A stretch of 40,299 bases of DNA. Origin: Myxococcales bacterium (GTDB lineage Bacteria; Myxococcota_A; Polyangia; Polyangiales; Polyangiaceae). The first letter of the stretch is position 1, and the number at the start of each line of letters is the position of its first letter. Under the pieces are notes generated by a model, which had not been told where the DNA came from, ran no database searches, and saw only the letters and a program-made list of their open reading frames with translations. Below are positions 15,783 through 22,745 of this stretch, piece by piece. The translations under genes were made by a program, and so were the position numbers. The stretch is from the NCBI GenBank assembly GCA_009692485.1, contig SHZB01000008.1:1-40299 (forward strand), given 5' to 3'.

Positions 15783-16317
15783 GCATCGCGCATTCGGTCG
15801 CGCAGCTCTTGGTGACGCATTCCCCGAGGGCTTTCGCCGCGACGCCGCCGGCACCGTTGGGACCGCCCGCGCTCTTCAGCTCTTCCGAGCACATCACGAG
15901 GATGCAGCCGAGGTCGCTTCCGCCGCACTTCGTCGCCGCGCAGTTGACGAGCGCGAGGCAGCCGCCGGTGACCATCCCCGCGTCGTCGCACTCCGACGCC
16001 ATCGCGCATCCCTTCGCCTCGGCCGTGCACTTGGCGGCTGCACACTTTTCGCACGCGTTGTCGATCATGCCCTGGCCGCAAAGTGGAGCGCCGCCGCCCT
16101 GGCCGGATGTGGCCGTGGCGGCGCCTCCGCCCGCGTTCGCCGTGGTGACCGTTGTCGAATTGCCGCCGCTGCCGTCGCTGCCGCCGGCCGCGCTCGTTGT
16201 GGCGGCGTCGCTGGACCCGCCCGCGCTCGTCGTCGCGTCGCCGCAGCCCCACGCGAGGCCGATGAAGCAGGCGAAGAAACCGAGGGTCGAAGTGTGGAGC
16301 GCGCGGAAGGAATTCAT
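15778..16317 (-). CDS. Cys-rich lipoprotein with Gly/Ser/Thr linker
   Basis: A 179-aa protein. The signal peptide MNSFRALHTSTLGFFACFIGLAWGC ends in a lipobox-like LAWGC. A low-complexity Gly/Ser/Thr/Ala linker (about 27-75) precedes a Cys-rich domain with about 12 cysteines (CEKCAAAKC, CAMASECDD, CLALVNCAATKCGG, CILVMC, CVTKSCATEC). This layout is frequent among myxobacterial surface lipoproteins, and disulfides in the mature protein are likely. No enzymatic motif is seen. I start at ATG 16317, since the longer frame to 16377 lacks a signal sequence at its N-terminus. Confidence 0.8.
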   Translation of the reverse strand: MNSFRALHTSTLGFFACFIGLAWGCGDATTSAGGSSDAATTSAAGGSDGSGGNSTTVTTANAGGGAATATSGQGGGAPLCGQGMIDNACEKCAAAKCTAEAKGCAMASECDDAGMVTGGCLALVNCAATKCGGSDLGCILVMCSEELKSAGGPNGAGGVAAKALGECVTKSCATECAMP

Positions 16318-16856
16318 GATGCCGCGCGGACTAGCACCTCGAACGAAGCGAAGCGAGTCCCAAGCACTACGGCCCACCGGACCGGCGCGTCACCCGACAG
16401 ATCGCACGTTGTGAGTTTGTGGCGGGTTGTTCTTACTTCGTCGGAGCGAACTGCCGAAGGCAAGGTTTCACCTGCGACTCCTTCGGTTGGCGTCGTGCCG
16501 AGCTCCGCGAAACTGCTCCATCATTCGATGCGCCGGCCCTGCACTCTTGCGCAGCCTGGGGACAGATTTGACGAAACGTGAACCTGATCGGAGTGTGATC
16601 TCCTCCGAACGGCGGCAAAGTCGGTTGCCACCTAAAGTCACGCAAAACAGCACCTTGTGCCTCCAAAAACTAGAGCCTCAGAGGCTATTGGATCGTTACT
16701 TCACGCGAACTGGCACTTTCGGTGTTTAGGGACTCTGCCTGGTCGCCACGAGGCAATTCATGCGAGACATACAGGCCCGAGGCGCCTCCTCTTCTCCACA
16801 GAGGAGGCGAGGCAGGCGCATGGCCGCTCGTTGACGGCGACGCGACGGCCCTGACA
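16318..16856. other. 539-bp gene-free gap with a stretch that looks lower in GC
   Basis: No credible gene lies on either strand. From about 16411 to 16735 the DNA looks lower in GC than its surroundings and is rich in short stop-laden frames (for example ACCTAAAGTCACGCAAAAC). That could mark a decayed insertion, but I see no transposase motif or terminal inverted repeats. The right end holds a strong inverted repeat (16783-16809). Confidence 0.5.
16783..16809. terminator. Inverted repeat, possible terminator of the CPBP gene
   Basis: A perfect 10-bp stem, CGCCTCCTCT and AGAGGAGGCG, with a 7-nt loop lies about 48 bp beyond the stop of the minus-strand protease gene. No U-tract follows on either strand, so it may be a rho-type or processing hairpin. 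Confidence 0.4.
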
Positions 16857-17594
16857 CTACGGTTGGGTGTAGCCGAGCGCGAGCGTGCTCGAGAGCAGGT
16901 TGCAGAGCGCGTGAAACAGCAGCGCCGCGCCGATCCCGCCGGTGCGTGCGCGCAGCCAAGCGAAGAGCAGCGCAGGGAAAAACACGGCGAGCCGCGCCGG
17001 GTGCGGCACCGTGAGCACATGGCCGACGGCGAAGATCGCGGACGCGACGAGGCAGCCGACGCCGAGCTCGGCACCGAGAATGCGCAGTTTGTAGCGAGGC
17101 CAGGCGCGCTCGAGCTCCGTCTGCAAATAGCCCCGAAAAAACGCCTCTTCCGGCAATGCGACGACGAGGAGCTGGCCCGCGATGCGATCGACGTAGTCCT
17201 GTGGCAGCTCGAACGAGAAGGTCGTCGTGCGCCAGTACGCGCGATACCCAAAGACGAAGATGGGACACACGACGGCGAAGAGCCCGAGTGCAAGCGCGGC
17301 GCTGCGGCAAGCGTCCTTCGCGAGCCTGTTCCACGACAGCTCGCCCGACTCGAAGAGTCCGCCAAGCGCGAGACCGTGCGCGCGGATCGCGTCGTCGTCG
17401 CGGTGCAGGACCAAGAGCCAGGTCGCGCCCAGAAACGCCGCGGCGACGGCGGAGTTCGCGTACGCATCGGGCGCTAAATACGAGAGCGCGGTGACGAGCG
17501 CGGTGGTCAGGGCGGCAACGGCGAGCGCGCGCGTGGCGGCTTCGCGGAGGGAGCCGGGTGCCCGCACGACAGCGGCGTCGGGTTCAGCTGTCAC
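16857..17594 (-). CDS. CPBP-family intramembrane protease (CAAX/Rce1-like)
   Basis: A multi-spanning membrane protein of about 245 aa. It has the three glutamyl-protease motifs: EExxxR at 149-154 (LPEEAFFRGYLQTEL), FxxGH-type with His192 (IFAVGHV), and HxxxN with His228 and Asn232 (FHALCN). FFPALLFAWLRARTGGIGAA between them is typical of the myxobacterial subgroup. Some members of that subgroup (myxosortases) process C-terminal MYXO-CTERM sorting signals, but assignment to that role here is only a possibility. The start is uncertain. I use GTG 17594, 42 bp after the TPR gene's stop, because no in-frame ATG is well placed. It is probably co-transcribed with the TPR gene. Confidence 0.85.
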   Translation of the reverse strand: MTAEPDAAVVRAPGSLREAATRALAVAALTTALVTALSYLAPDAYANSAVAAAFLGATWLLVLHRDDDAIRAHGLALGGLFESGELSWNRLAKDACRSAALALGLFAVVCPIFVFGYRAYWRTTTFSFELPQDYVDRIAGQLLVVALPEEAFFRGYLQTELERAWPRYKLRILGAELGVGCLVASAIFAVGHVLTVPHPARLAVFFPALLFAWLRARTGGIGAALLFHALCNLLSSTLALGYTQP

Positions 17595-17635
17595 GTCGTG
17601 CGCTTGGCCGAGAGGATCGAGAGCTTGGCCCGCGC

Positions 17636-18778
17636 TCAGGCCTTCGCTGCGGCGGTGAGGCGCGCCTGTTGTTGCTGCAAATACTGCGCGACGAGCTGCG
17701 AGCGCTGGATGGCAAACTGTTTGACCTCTTTGTTGCCGGCACCCGCGAGAGAATTGAGCAGGCGCGTGACCTTGTCGATCTGTCGCGTCTGGAACAGCGC
17801 CTCGAAGTAGTTGTTCGCGAGGTGCAGGTGCCCGGTCATCTTGTTCTCGTGCTTGCCGAGCAGCTCGACGATCTTGTCGAGGTTGCCCGCTTGGCCGTGC
17901 AGCGCAGAGAGACACAAGAGCGCGACCGGGTCGTCGTCGTTGGCGGCAACCGCGCGCTCTGCAAGCTCGATGGCCTTGGGCCGCGTCTCTTCTTTGCCCG
18001 CGAAGAAGCCTTGCGCTGCCACCCACGGCGCCGCGTTGCGTTGACCCTTGCTGCGCTCTTCGAGTGCTTCGAGCGCGCGCTCTTCGCCATCGCGATCGCG
18101 CACGGACTGAAAGAGGTAGGCCCACGCATCGACGCAGCCCGGATCGGTCGTCAGCGCCTTGCTGATATTTTCTTCCTCGGCCGGAAGATCGCCCTTCTTG
18201 TTGGCGAGCCTCGCCAGGTGAAGCGGCGGGTAGGGGTTGTCCTTGAGGAGATTCATCGCGCCGCGCAGCGTGCCCTCGGCCTTGTCGAGCTTGTCTTGCT
18301 GTAGCTGCGCGATCCCGAGCGCGAGCCAGTCGTCACCGGTGCCGCCCTTCGCGACGAGCTTGGAGAGCACCTGCTCGGCGCGCGCCAGGCGTTGGTGCTT
18401 GAGCAGCTCTTGCGCGAAAATGCGGCCGCGGTTGAGATCGTTCTGGTCCTCGTTCCAGTGCTTCTCGAGCCCGGCGAGCAGGTCTTCGAGGCCGATCGCG
18501 AGGGGGCGACCCTGATCGTCCATCACCTGGACCGCCGGCCCATTGAAGCCGAGCAGCTCCCACAACTGGGCCTGCGTGACGACGACCGGGCCCTCGGAGA
18601 GCTTCTGCTTCAGCTCGTCAGTGGGCTTGCTGAGCGGCACGACGACGAGCGCGTTCGGCGGAATCGCCCCCTGAAATGCGGCCACGGGAGCGACGATCGC
18701 CGCGCCGCCCTGAATTTGCAGGCCAGGTACGCCGTGGGCACCTTGCCCGTTGTTTGCTCCGCTGCCGTTGGTCGCCAT
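17636..18778 (-). CDS. Tetratricopeptide-repeat protein
   Basis: A 380-aa cytoplasmic protein. Residues about 1-110 form an Ala/Gly/Val-rich N-terminal domain of unknown family (NALVVVPLSKPTDELKQKL, VQVMDDQGRPL). From about 125 there is a series of TPR-like helical pairs: AQELLKHQRLARAEQVLSKL, WLALGIAQLQQDKLDKAEGT, PLHLARLANKKGDLPAEEEN and ALLCLSALHGQAGNLDKIVE. The C-terminus is Gln/Ala-rich. It should act as a protein-protein scaffold. ATG 18778 has GGAG 6 nt upstream and begins after an unconserved extension. It probably forms an operon with the membrane protease downstream. Confidence 0.82.
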   Translation of the reverse strand: MATNGSGANNGQGAHGVPGLQIQGGAAIVAPVAAFQGAIPPNALVVVPLSKPTDELKQKLSEGPVVVTQAQLWELLGFNGPAVQVMDDQGRPLAIGLEDLLAGLEKHWNEDQNDLNRGRIFAQELLKHQRLARAEQVLSKLVAKGGTGDDWLALGIAQLQQDKLDKAEGTLRGAMNLLKDNPYPPLHLARLANKKGDLPAEEENISKALTTDPGCVDAWAYLFQSVRDRDGEERALEALEERSKGQRNAAPWVAAQGFFAGKEETRPKAIELAERAVAANDDDPVALLCLSALHGQAGNLDKIVELLGKHENKMTGHLHLANNYFEALFQTRQIDKVTRLLNSLAGAGNKEVKQFAIQRSQLVAQYLQQQQARLTAAAKA

Positions 18779-18876
18779 GGCTTGCTCCGCGCTGTGAAAA
18801 GTGGCCGTGATTGCCCAGCGAGTGGGCGGGCGCGGGAAGCTAGCAAGTGAAGTGACGCTCGGCAACCGCGCTCAAA

Positions 18877-18965
18877 GCGGAGCGCCAAAAGCGGAGCGCA
18901 AAAAAGCGGAGCGCCAAAAGCGGAGCGCAAAAAAGCGGAGCGCAAAAAAGCGGAGCGCCAAAAGC
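18877..18965. repeat. 14/15-bp tandem repeat between the TPR and redoxin genes
   Basis: Six copies of GCGGAGCGCCAAAA or its 15-bp variant GCGGAGCGCAAAAAA run to within a few bases of the redoxin stop codon. The two variants alternate irregularly. Confidence 0.9.
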
Positions 18966-18968
18966 GGC

Positions 18969-19754
18969 TCAGTCGAGCAGCGACTCGACCTTTTGCCAGA
19001 AGCTCTCGGGGGGCTTGCCGCCGACGAACTCCACGATCTCCATCGTGCGCGTATCGATGATGAAATTGGCCGGAAATTGGCTCGCATCGAAGAGCGCGCC
19101 CATTTGATAGCTGGGGTCGATGACGGCCGGGTAGCTACCAGGAAACGCGCTCGTCCAGGCGTCGAGATCTTCGAGCGTCGCTGGATCTCCGACCTCGCCG
19201 CTGTCCGCGAGCACGAGCAAGATTTCCATCCCGCGGGGATGAAGGGCGGACCATTTTTGGGGGAACACGTTCTTCGCTTCGTCTTTGCATGGCGCGCACC
19301 ACACGGCCGAGACGTTGACGACGAGCGCCTTTGGAAGCACGGCAGCCGCCGCGAACGCGCCCATTCCGGTTGCGGCGCCGCTGCCCGTTGGATTGTAAAA
19401 ATCCGCGAGGCGAATCTCCACCGAGTCGTGTGACGCCGATGGATCTGCGAAGCCTTCGAAGGAGAAATCGGCAATGACGTTGCCGACCGAGGTGCCGACG
19501 TTGACCGTGGGGTAGCCCTCGCTCGTGTCGCGCTCGCCGCCAGAGCCGGGGGCGGGCGCGATGGGTTCGCCGTTGCCAACTTCGCAACCGACGACGAGCA
19601 GCAGCGCCATCAGCGACGCGGTCACGTCGGCGGCGCGACGAGCCGCAGAGCTGATGCAACGAGCGGCGAAACAATCAGCGAATTTCACGCAACGAGCGGT
19701 GAAACGATCGGCGAACTGCATGCGCGCGCGGGCATCACAAGCGGAGCGGCTCAT
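18969..19754 (-). CDS. TlpA-like redoxin lipoprotein
   Basis: A 261-aa protein. The C-terminal 150 residues are a thioredoxin fold with the active site WCAPC in VVNVSAVWCAPCKDEA, then MEILLVLADSG, and the cis-proline region in SQFPANFIIDTRTMEIV. It follows a hydrophobic segment LMALLLVVGC (lipobox VVGC, about residues 48-57), so the domain is likely periplasmic and lipid-anchored. The ATG at 19754 overlaps the upstream stop as ATGA, which is why I use it. However, the signal sequence starts unusually far in, after an N-terminal region built from a 33-bp duplication. A start nearer the hydrophobic segment, such as the GTG in AADVTASLM, is a real alternative. It is third in a coupled three-gene unit. 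Confidence 0.82.
   Translation of the reverse strand: MSRSACDARARMQFADRFTARCVKFADCFAARCISSAARRAADVTASLMALLLVVGCEVGNGEPIAPAPGSGGERDTSEGYPTVNVGTSVGNVIADFSFEGFADPSASHDSVEIRLADFYNPTGSGAATGMGAFAAAAVLPKALVVNVSAVWCAPCKDEAKNVFPQKWSALHPRGMEILLVLADSGEVGDPATLEDLDAWTSAFPGSYPAVIDPSYQMGALFDASQFPANFIIDTRTMEIVEFVGGKPPESFWQKVESLLD
19656..19721. repeat. 33-bp tandem duplication at the 5' end of the redoxin gene
   Basis: Two 33-bp units (19656-19688 and 19689-19721), about 85% identical, encode FADRFTARCVK and FADCFAARCIS if translation starts at 19754. The period keeps the frame. Confidence 0.8.
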
Positions 19755-20683
19755 GGCTGAGGTGTAGCAGCTTCAACATGCTGCGAGGAAGAGCACAGGT
19801 TCATGAGCGAGAGGTACGGCGGAGCGAACGCGAGCACCCACGCGGAGAGCGGCGCGATGACGGAGCCAGCGTTCGGGTCCTTGGCGACGAGGGCGAGCAG
19901 GGTGAAGAAGAAACCCGCGGCGGGAGTGCGAACCAGCATGTCGGCAATGGGCACGCGAGCGCGAGCGCGAGAGTGAACGGACCAGGTCACGAGCGCGAGT
20001 GATGTGCACCACGCCATGACGACGAGTGGCCAAAGAGGCAGCGGCGCAGGGAGCCAGCGAAAGAGGCCCCACCAGCTCGCGAGAAGGAGCGCGTGCGTGC
20101 CGAGCGGCGTGAGCAGAAGGAGTGCGTCGTGGCGAATCGCGGCGCGGGTTTGCTCGCGGGGCGGCTCGGTGCGCGCGAGCACGAGCATGCCGGTTTGCTC
20201 GCGGGGCGGCTCGGTGCGCGCGAGCACGAGCATGCAGAGCCCGGCGTGAAAGCTCCACCCGAAGACGCCGACGGGAGGGACGTTGAACAGCCCGGGTTCG
20301 GTCCAGCTCCAGAGGCCAGCGGTGACGCTCACCGGTTCGATGAGCCAGGCGTCGGCGAGCACGATGGCCGCGCCCGCGAGCGGCACGAACGCGTGGGTCG
20401 GGCCGAGCAATCGCCGCGCGAGGTCCCACGCCGAGTGGATGACCACCGGCCAGATGAGCAGGATGGCGAGCGGGACGCGATCGACGAAGACGCTCCAGTT
20501 CGGGTGATACGCGTAAAACCCGTAGAGGTGAATGCAGGTGTCTTCGGCGACGAAGCTCGCGACGGCCAACCAAGCGAGCCGCGCGAGGAATGCCCCGGGC
20601 ACCGACGCGCGCCGCGCACGCACGACGATGAAAATCGCGACGATCGCGAACGCGGAGGCCTCGATCCAGGGCATCGGAGTCAC
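19751..20683 (-). CDS. Carotenoid-biosynthesis-like integral membrane protein (DUF422/CruF-like)
   Basis: A 310-aa protein with seven or eight predicted membrane helices. The segment LADAWLIEPVSVTAGLWSWT, followed by PPVGVFGWSFHA, resembles the DUF422/CruF carotenoid 1,2-hydratase-like family. EDTCIHLYGFYAY near residue 50 fits the polar motif of its second helix. The family match is by eye and moderate. The GTG start at 20683 overlaps the UbiA stop as GTGA, and the 3' end overlaps the redoxin start as ATGA. The gene contains an exact 45-bp in-frame duplication giving the pentadecapeptide MLVLARTEPPREQTG twice at the cytoplasmic end of a helix. A role in modifying a polyprenyl or carotenoid product of the adjacent UbiA enzyme is an inference. 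Confidence 0.7.
   Translation of the reverse strand: MTPMPWIEASAFAIVAIFIVVRARRASVPGAFLARLAWLAVASFVAEDTCIHLYGFYAYHPNWSVFVDRVPLAILLIWPVVIHSAWDLARRLLGPTHAFVPLAGAAIVLADAWLIEPVSVTAGLWSWTEPGLFNVPPVGVFGWSFHAGLCMLVLARTEPPREQTGMLVLARTEPPREQTRAAIRHDALLLLTPLGTHALLLASWWGLFRWLPAPLPLWPLVVMAWCTSLALVTWSVHSRARARVPIADMLVRTPAAGFFFTLLALVAKDPNAGSVIAPLSAWVLAFAPPYLSLMNLCSSSQHVEAATPQP
20147..20236. repeat. 45-bp in-frame tandem duplication
   Basis: Two virtually identical 45-bp units (20147-20191 and 20192-20236) lie inside the carotenoid-like membrane protein gene. They differ only at the boundary bases, which suggests a very recent duplication. Confidence 0.93.
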
Positions 20684-21651
20684 GCGGAATCGCCAATCGC
20701 GAGAGGAGCGGCGGCGGCGCTGGAATGGCCAACGCCGGGGAGGCCGAGGACGATCCAGAGGTGATAAACGACGAGCAGCAGGACGCCGGTCCAGGTGAGG
20801 CGGATGCAGTCGCGGGAGGAGACGCCGCCGGGGAGCGCGCGCTTGAACATGACCAGCTGCACGAGCGGCGCGGCGCCCATGATGAAGAGTCGCCACGGCA
20901 CCGAACCGAGCGCGTAGCCGACGGCGAGGCAGGCGAGCGAGCCGAGGAGCAGGCCGTCGATGATGCGGACCGCGCCCGCTTGTCCGTGCACGACCGGGAA
21001 AGTTCGCACGCCGGCGCGCGCGTCGCCGACTTGGTCGCGGAGATCGTAGATCACTTCGTAGCTGAGCTCGAAAAGGAGGAAGAAGCCCGCGGCGAAGAGG
21101 ATGGTCCAGGGCCCGACCCCGGGTGCGAAGCCGCTCGCGTCGAGGCCGTAGTTGTGGGTCGCGAGCGGGTAGAGAAATACCGTGAGAAAAAAGCCCGTCG
21201 CGGAGGCGAAGTTCTTCCAGAAGTAGAGCGTCTTGATGCGGCGTCGGCCGGGCAACAGGGGCCAGTTGTAGGCGAAGCCGAGCGCGTGAAAGCCGAGTCG
21301 AAGCGGCAGGAGAGCGGGCCAAAGAAGGTGTGCGGCCGCGAGCGAGCTGAACAAGATCGAAAATCCGACGACAAGGATCGCGCGGCGGTGGCGGGCGGCA
21401 AAGTCGGTGCCGGTGATGCCGTTGCTGGCGTCTTCGTCGAGATCGACGACGCGATTGAGCAGGTTGACGAGGAACCAGTCGAGACCGCTGATGGCGGCCA
21501 GGCCGAAGGCGTAGTGGCCAGTGAACAGCCAGCCGAAAGTGAAGGTTCCGAGCGCGCCGATGGCCACGATGTGAAGGCGCGAGAGGCTGGCCGCGAGGGC
21601 GAAGCGCGACGGCGGGCGGGTGGCTCGAGCGGCAGGGGCTGTCGCGAGCAT
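20680..21651 (-). CDS. UbiA-family prenyltransferase
   Basis: A 323-aa membrane enzyme with about eight helices. The first Asp-rich motif is NRVVDLDED (Asn66 to Asp74) and the second is YDLRDQVGD (Asp203 to Asp210). Together they bind the Mg-diphosphate of the prenyl donor. YNWPLLPGRRRIKTLYFWKN matches the loop seen in chlorophyll synthase and carotenoid-prenylating members. It transfers a prenyl chain to an acceptor that cannot be read from sequence. It heads a three-gene unit joined by 4-nt overlaps. ATG 21651 is the first in frame. Homologues beside DUF422-like proteins take part in C50 carotenoid or related lipid synthesis, and that role is only inferred here. Confidence 0.9.
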   Translation of the reverse strand: MLATAPAARATRPPSRFALAASLSRLHIVAIGALGTFTFGWLFTGHYAFGLAAISGLDWFLVNLLNRVVDLDEDASNGITGTDFAARHRRAILVVGFSILFSSLAAAHLLWPALLPLRLGFHALGFAYNWPLLPGRRRIKTLYFWKNFASATGFFLTVFLYPLATHNYGLDASGFAPGVGPWTILFAAGFFLLFELSYEVIYDLRDQVGDARAGVRTFPVVHGQAGAVRIIDGLLLGSLACLAVGYALGSVPWRLFIMGAAPLVQLVMFKRALPGGVSSRDCIRLTWTGVLLLVVYHLWIVLGLPGVGHSSAAAAPLAIGDSA

Positions 21652-21701
21652 CGCGTGCTAATGGTGCGCGTCCGTTCCCGGAGTCAAGCCGCTCTGTTTC
21701 T

Positions 21702-21773
21702 TTGCCAGGTCTCCTTGCCAGGTCTCCTTGGCAGGTCTCCTTGGCAGGTCTCCTTGCCAGGTCTCCTTGCCAG
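21702..21773. repeat. 13-bp tandem repeat ending 6 bp before a start codon
   Basis: Five and a half copies of TTGCCAGGTCTCC (two units read TTGGCAGGTCTCC) fill the divergent gap between ubiA-like and the Tudor-like lipoprotein gene, right up to the ATG at 21780. The 13-bp period is not a multiple of 3, so the array is non-coding. Confidence 0.93.
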
Positions 21774-21779
21774 TTCGTC

Positions 21780-22253
21780 ATGTTGCGTCGATTTGCCACC
21801 GCCTTCTTGCTCCCGCTCGTGCTCTCGCTCGCGCTTGGGTTGATGGGCTGCAAGCGCGCGTACAACGTTGGGGACAAGGTGCTCGTCGAGTGGGACGGCA
21901 AGGATTATGCGGCAGTGATCACCGACGTGCCGGGGCCGGGGAAGCTCAAGGTGCACTTCGACGGCTACGACGAAATGTGGGATGAGGTTGTCGCGCGTAA
22001 CCGCATCAAGGGTCGGCTCGAAGGCACGCCGCCGACTCCGGAGCCGCCGGAAAAAGTGCGGCGTCAGGCGCTCGAGGCTGCGAAGAGCAACAAGTTTCGG
22101 ATGGGCGACAGGGTCAGGGCCGAGTTTCATCGGCATTGGTATCCAGCGGTGATCGTCGGCGTCGTCGGACCCGAGCGGTATCGCGTGCATTTCGAGGGTT
22201 ACGGCAACGAGTGGGACGACAACGTCGGAGCCGAACGCATCCAGACGAAGTAA
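21780..22253 (+). CDS. Lipoprotein with two Tudor/agenet-like domains
   Basis: A 157-aa protein. The signal peptide ends LALGLMGCKR, with Cys24 as the lipidation site. Two copies of a roughly 50-residue domain follow: YNVGDKVLVEWDGKDYAAVI with VHFDGYDEMWDE, and FRMGDRVRAEFHRHWYPAVI with VHFEGYGNEWDD. A Pro-rich linker separates them. The pattern (GD-V-A, W/Y-PA-I, V-F-GY-WD) is that of the Tudor/agenet/chromo-barrel small beta barrel. That fold binds methylated ligands or nucleic acids in eukaryotes, but here it is exported and lipid-anchored, so its ligand is unknown. No Shine-Dalgarno sequence is seen, because the 13-bp repeat occupies that position. The next gene follows 28 bp later on the same strand. 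Confidence 0.85.
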   Translation: MLRRFATAFLLPLVLSLALGLMGCKRAYNVGDKVLVEWDGKDYAAVITDVPGPGKLKVHFDGYDEMWDEVVARNRIKGRLEGTPPTPEPPEKVRRQALEAAKSNKFRMGDRVRAEFHRHWYPAVIVGVVGPERYRVHFEGYGNEWDDNVGAERIQTK

Positions 22254-22281
22254 GGAGAGGCGCGCCGAAGGAGGCGAGAAG

Positions 22282-22719
22282 ATGAGCTTGAGCGAAACAG
22301 TGAAGGCACCGGAGCGTCGGACGCGCGTGGTCGATGATTGCGTTGCCCTAGTTGACAGCGAGGTCGAGAAGAAACGCGGGCTCGGAGGGGTCGTGATCAA
22401 GGCCGGCTACGGCGCGGTGAAGGGGCTCACGCCGGGCTTCGTGCGGAAGGTCGTCGACGGGTTGCTCGATGAGTGGGTCGCGCGGCTCGAGCCGCTGTGG
22501 GCCGAGGCGCTCGCGGCCGGAGCTGCGCCGCAGACGCGATTCGCGGCCGAGAAGGGGCGGGTCGCGGACGCGCTCTTGTCGGTGACGGACGAGAAGGCCA
22601 AGCGCGCAGACAACGCGATCGTCCTTGGCACCTACAAGAGGCTGCGGCCGACAGCGAAGGAACACGTCGAGGCGGCGGTCCCCGCGCTCGCGGCACTGCT
22701 AGCGCGACACGCGGGCTGA
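22282..22719 (+). CDS. Small helical protein of the DUF6918 type
   Basis: A 145-aa cytoplasmic protein. RVVDDCVALVDSEVEKKRGL near the start, KAGYGAVKGLTPGFVRKVVD in the middle and LRPTAKEHVEAAVPALAALL at the end match, from memory, the uncharacterised DUF6918 family of actinobacteria and myxobacteria. It is almost wholly alpha-helical and has no catalytic motif. A strong AAGGAGG lies just before ATG 22282. It is probably in one transcript with the Tudor-like lipoprotein upstream and the dehydrogenase 26 bp downstream. Confidence 0.75.
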   Translation: MSLSETVKAPERRTRVVDDCVALVDSEVEKKRGLGGVVIKAGYGAVKGLTPGFVRKVVDGLLDEWVARLEPLWAEALAAGAAPQTRFAAEKGRVADALLSVTDEKAKRADNAIVLGTYKRLRPTAKEHVEAAVPALAALLARHAG

Positions 22720-22745
22720 ATCGAAGCGAGGCGCGGAGGACGAAC

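Noticed and set aside
16433-16666. 77-aa minus-strand ORF as a transposase remnant
   Set aside because: No DDE motif, no terminal inverted repeats and no recognisable transposase segment. Composition alone is not enough.
20684-21901. N-terminal half of the 716-aa minus-strand ORF
   Set aside because: It is out of frame with the UbiA gene occupying the same DNA and has no recognisable domains. Only the part after GTG 20683 is real.
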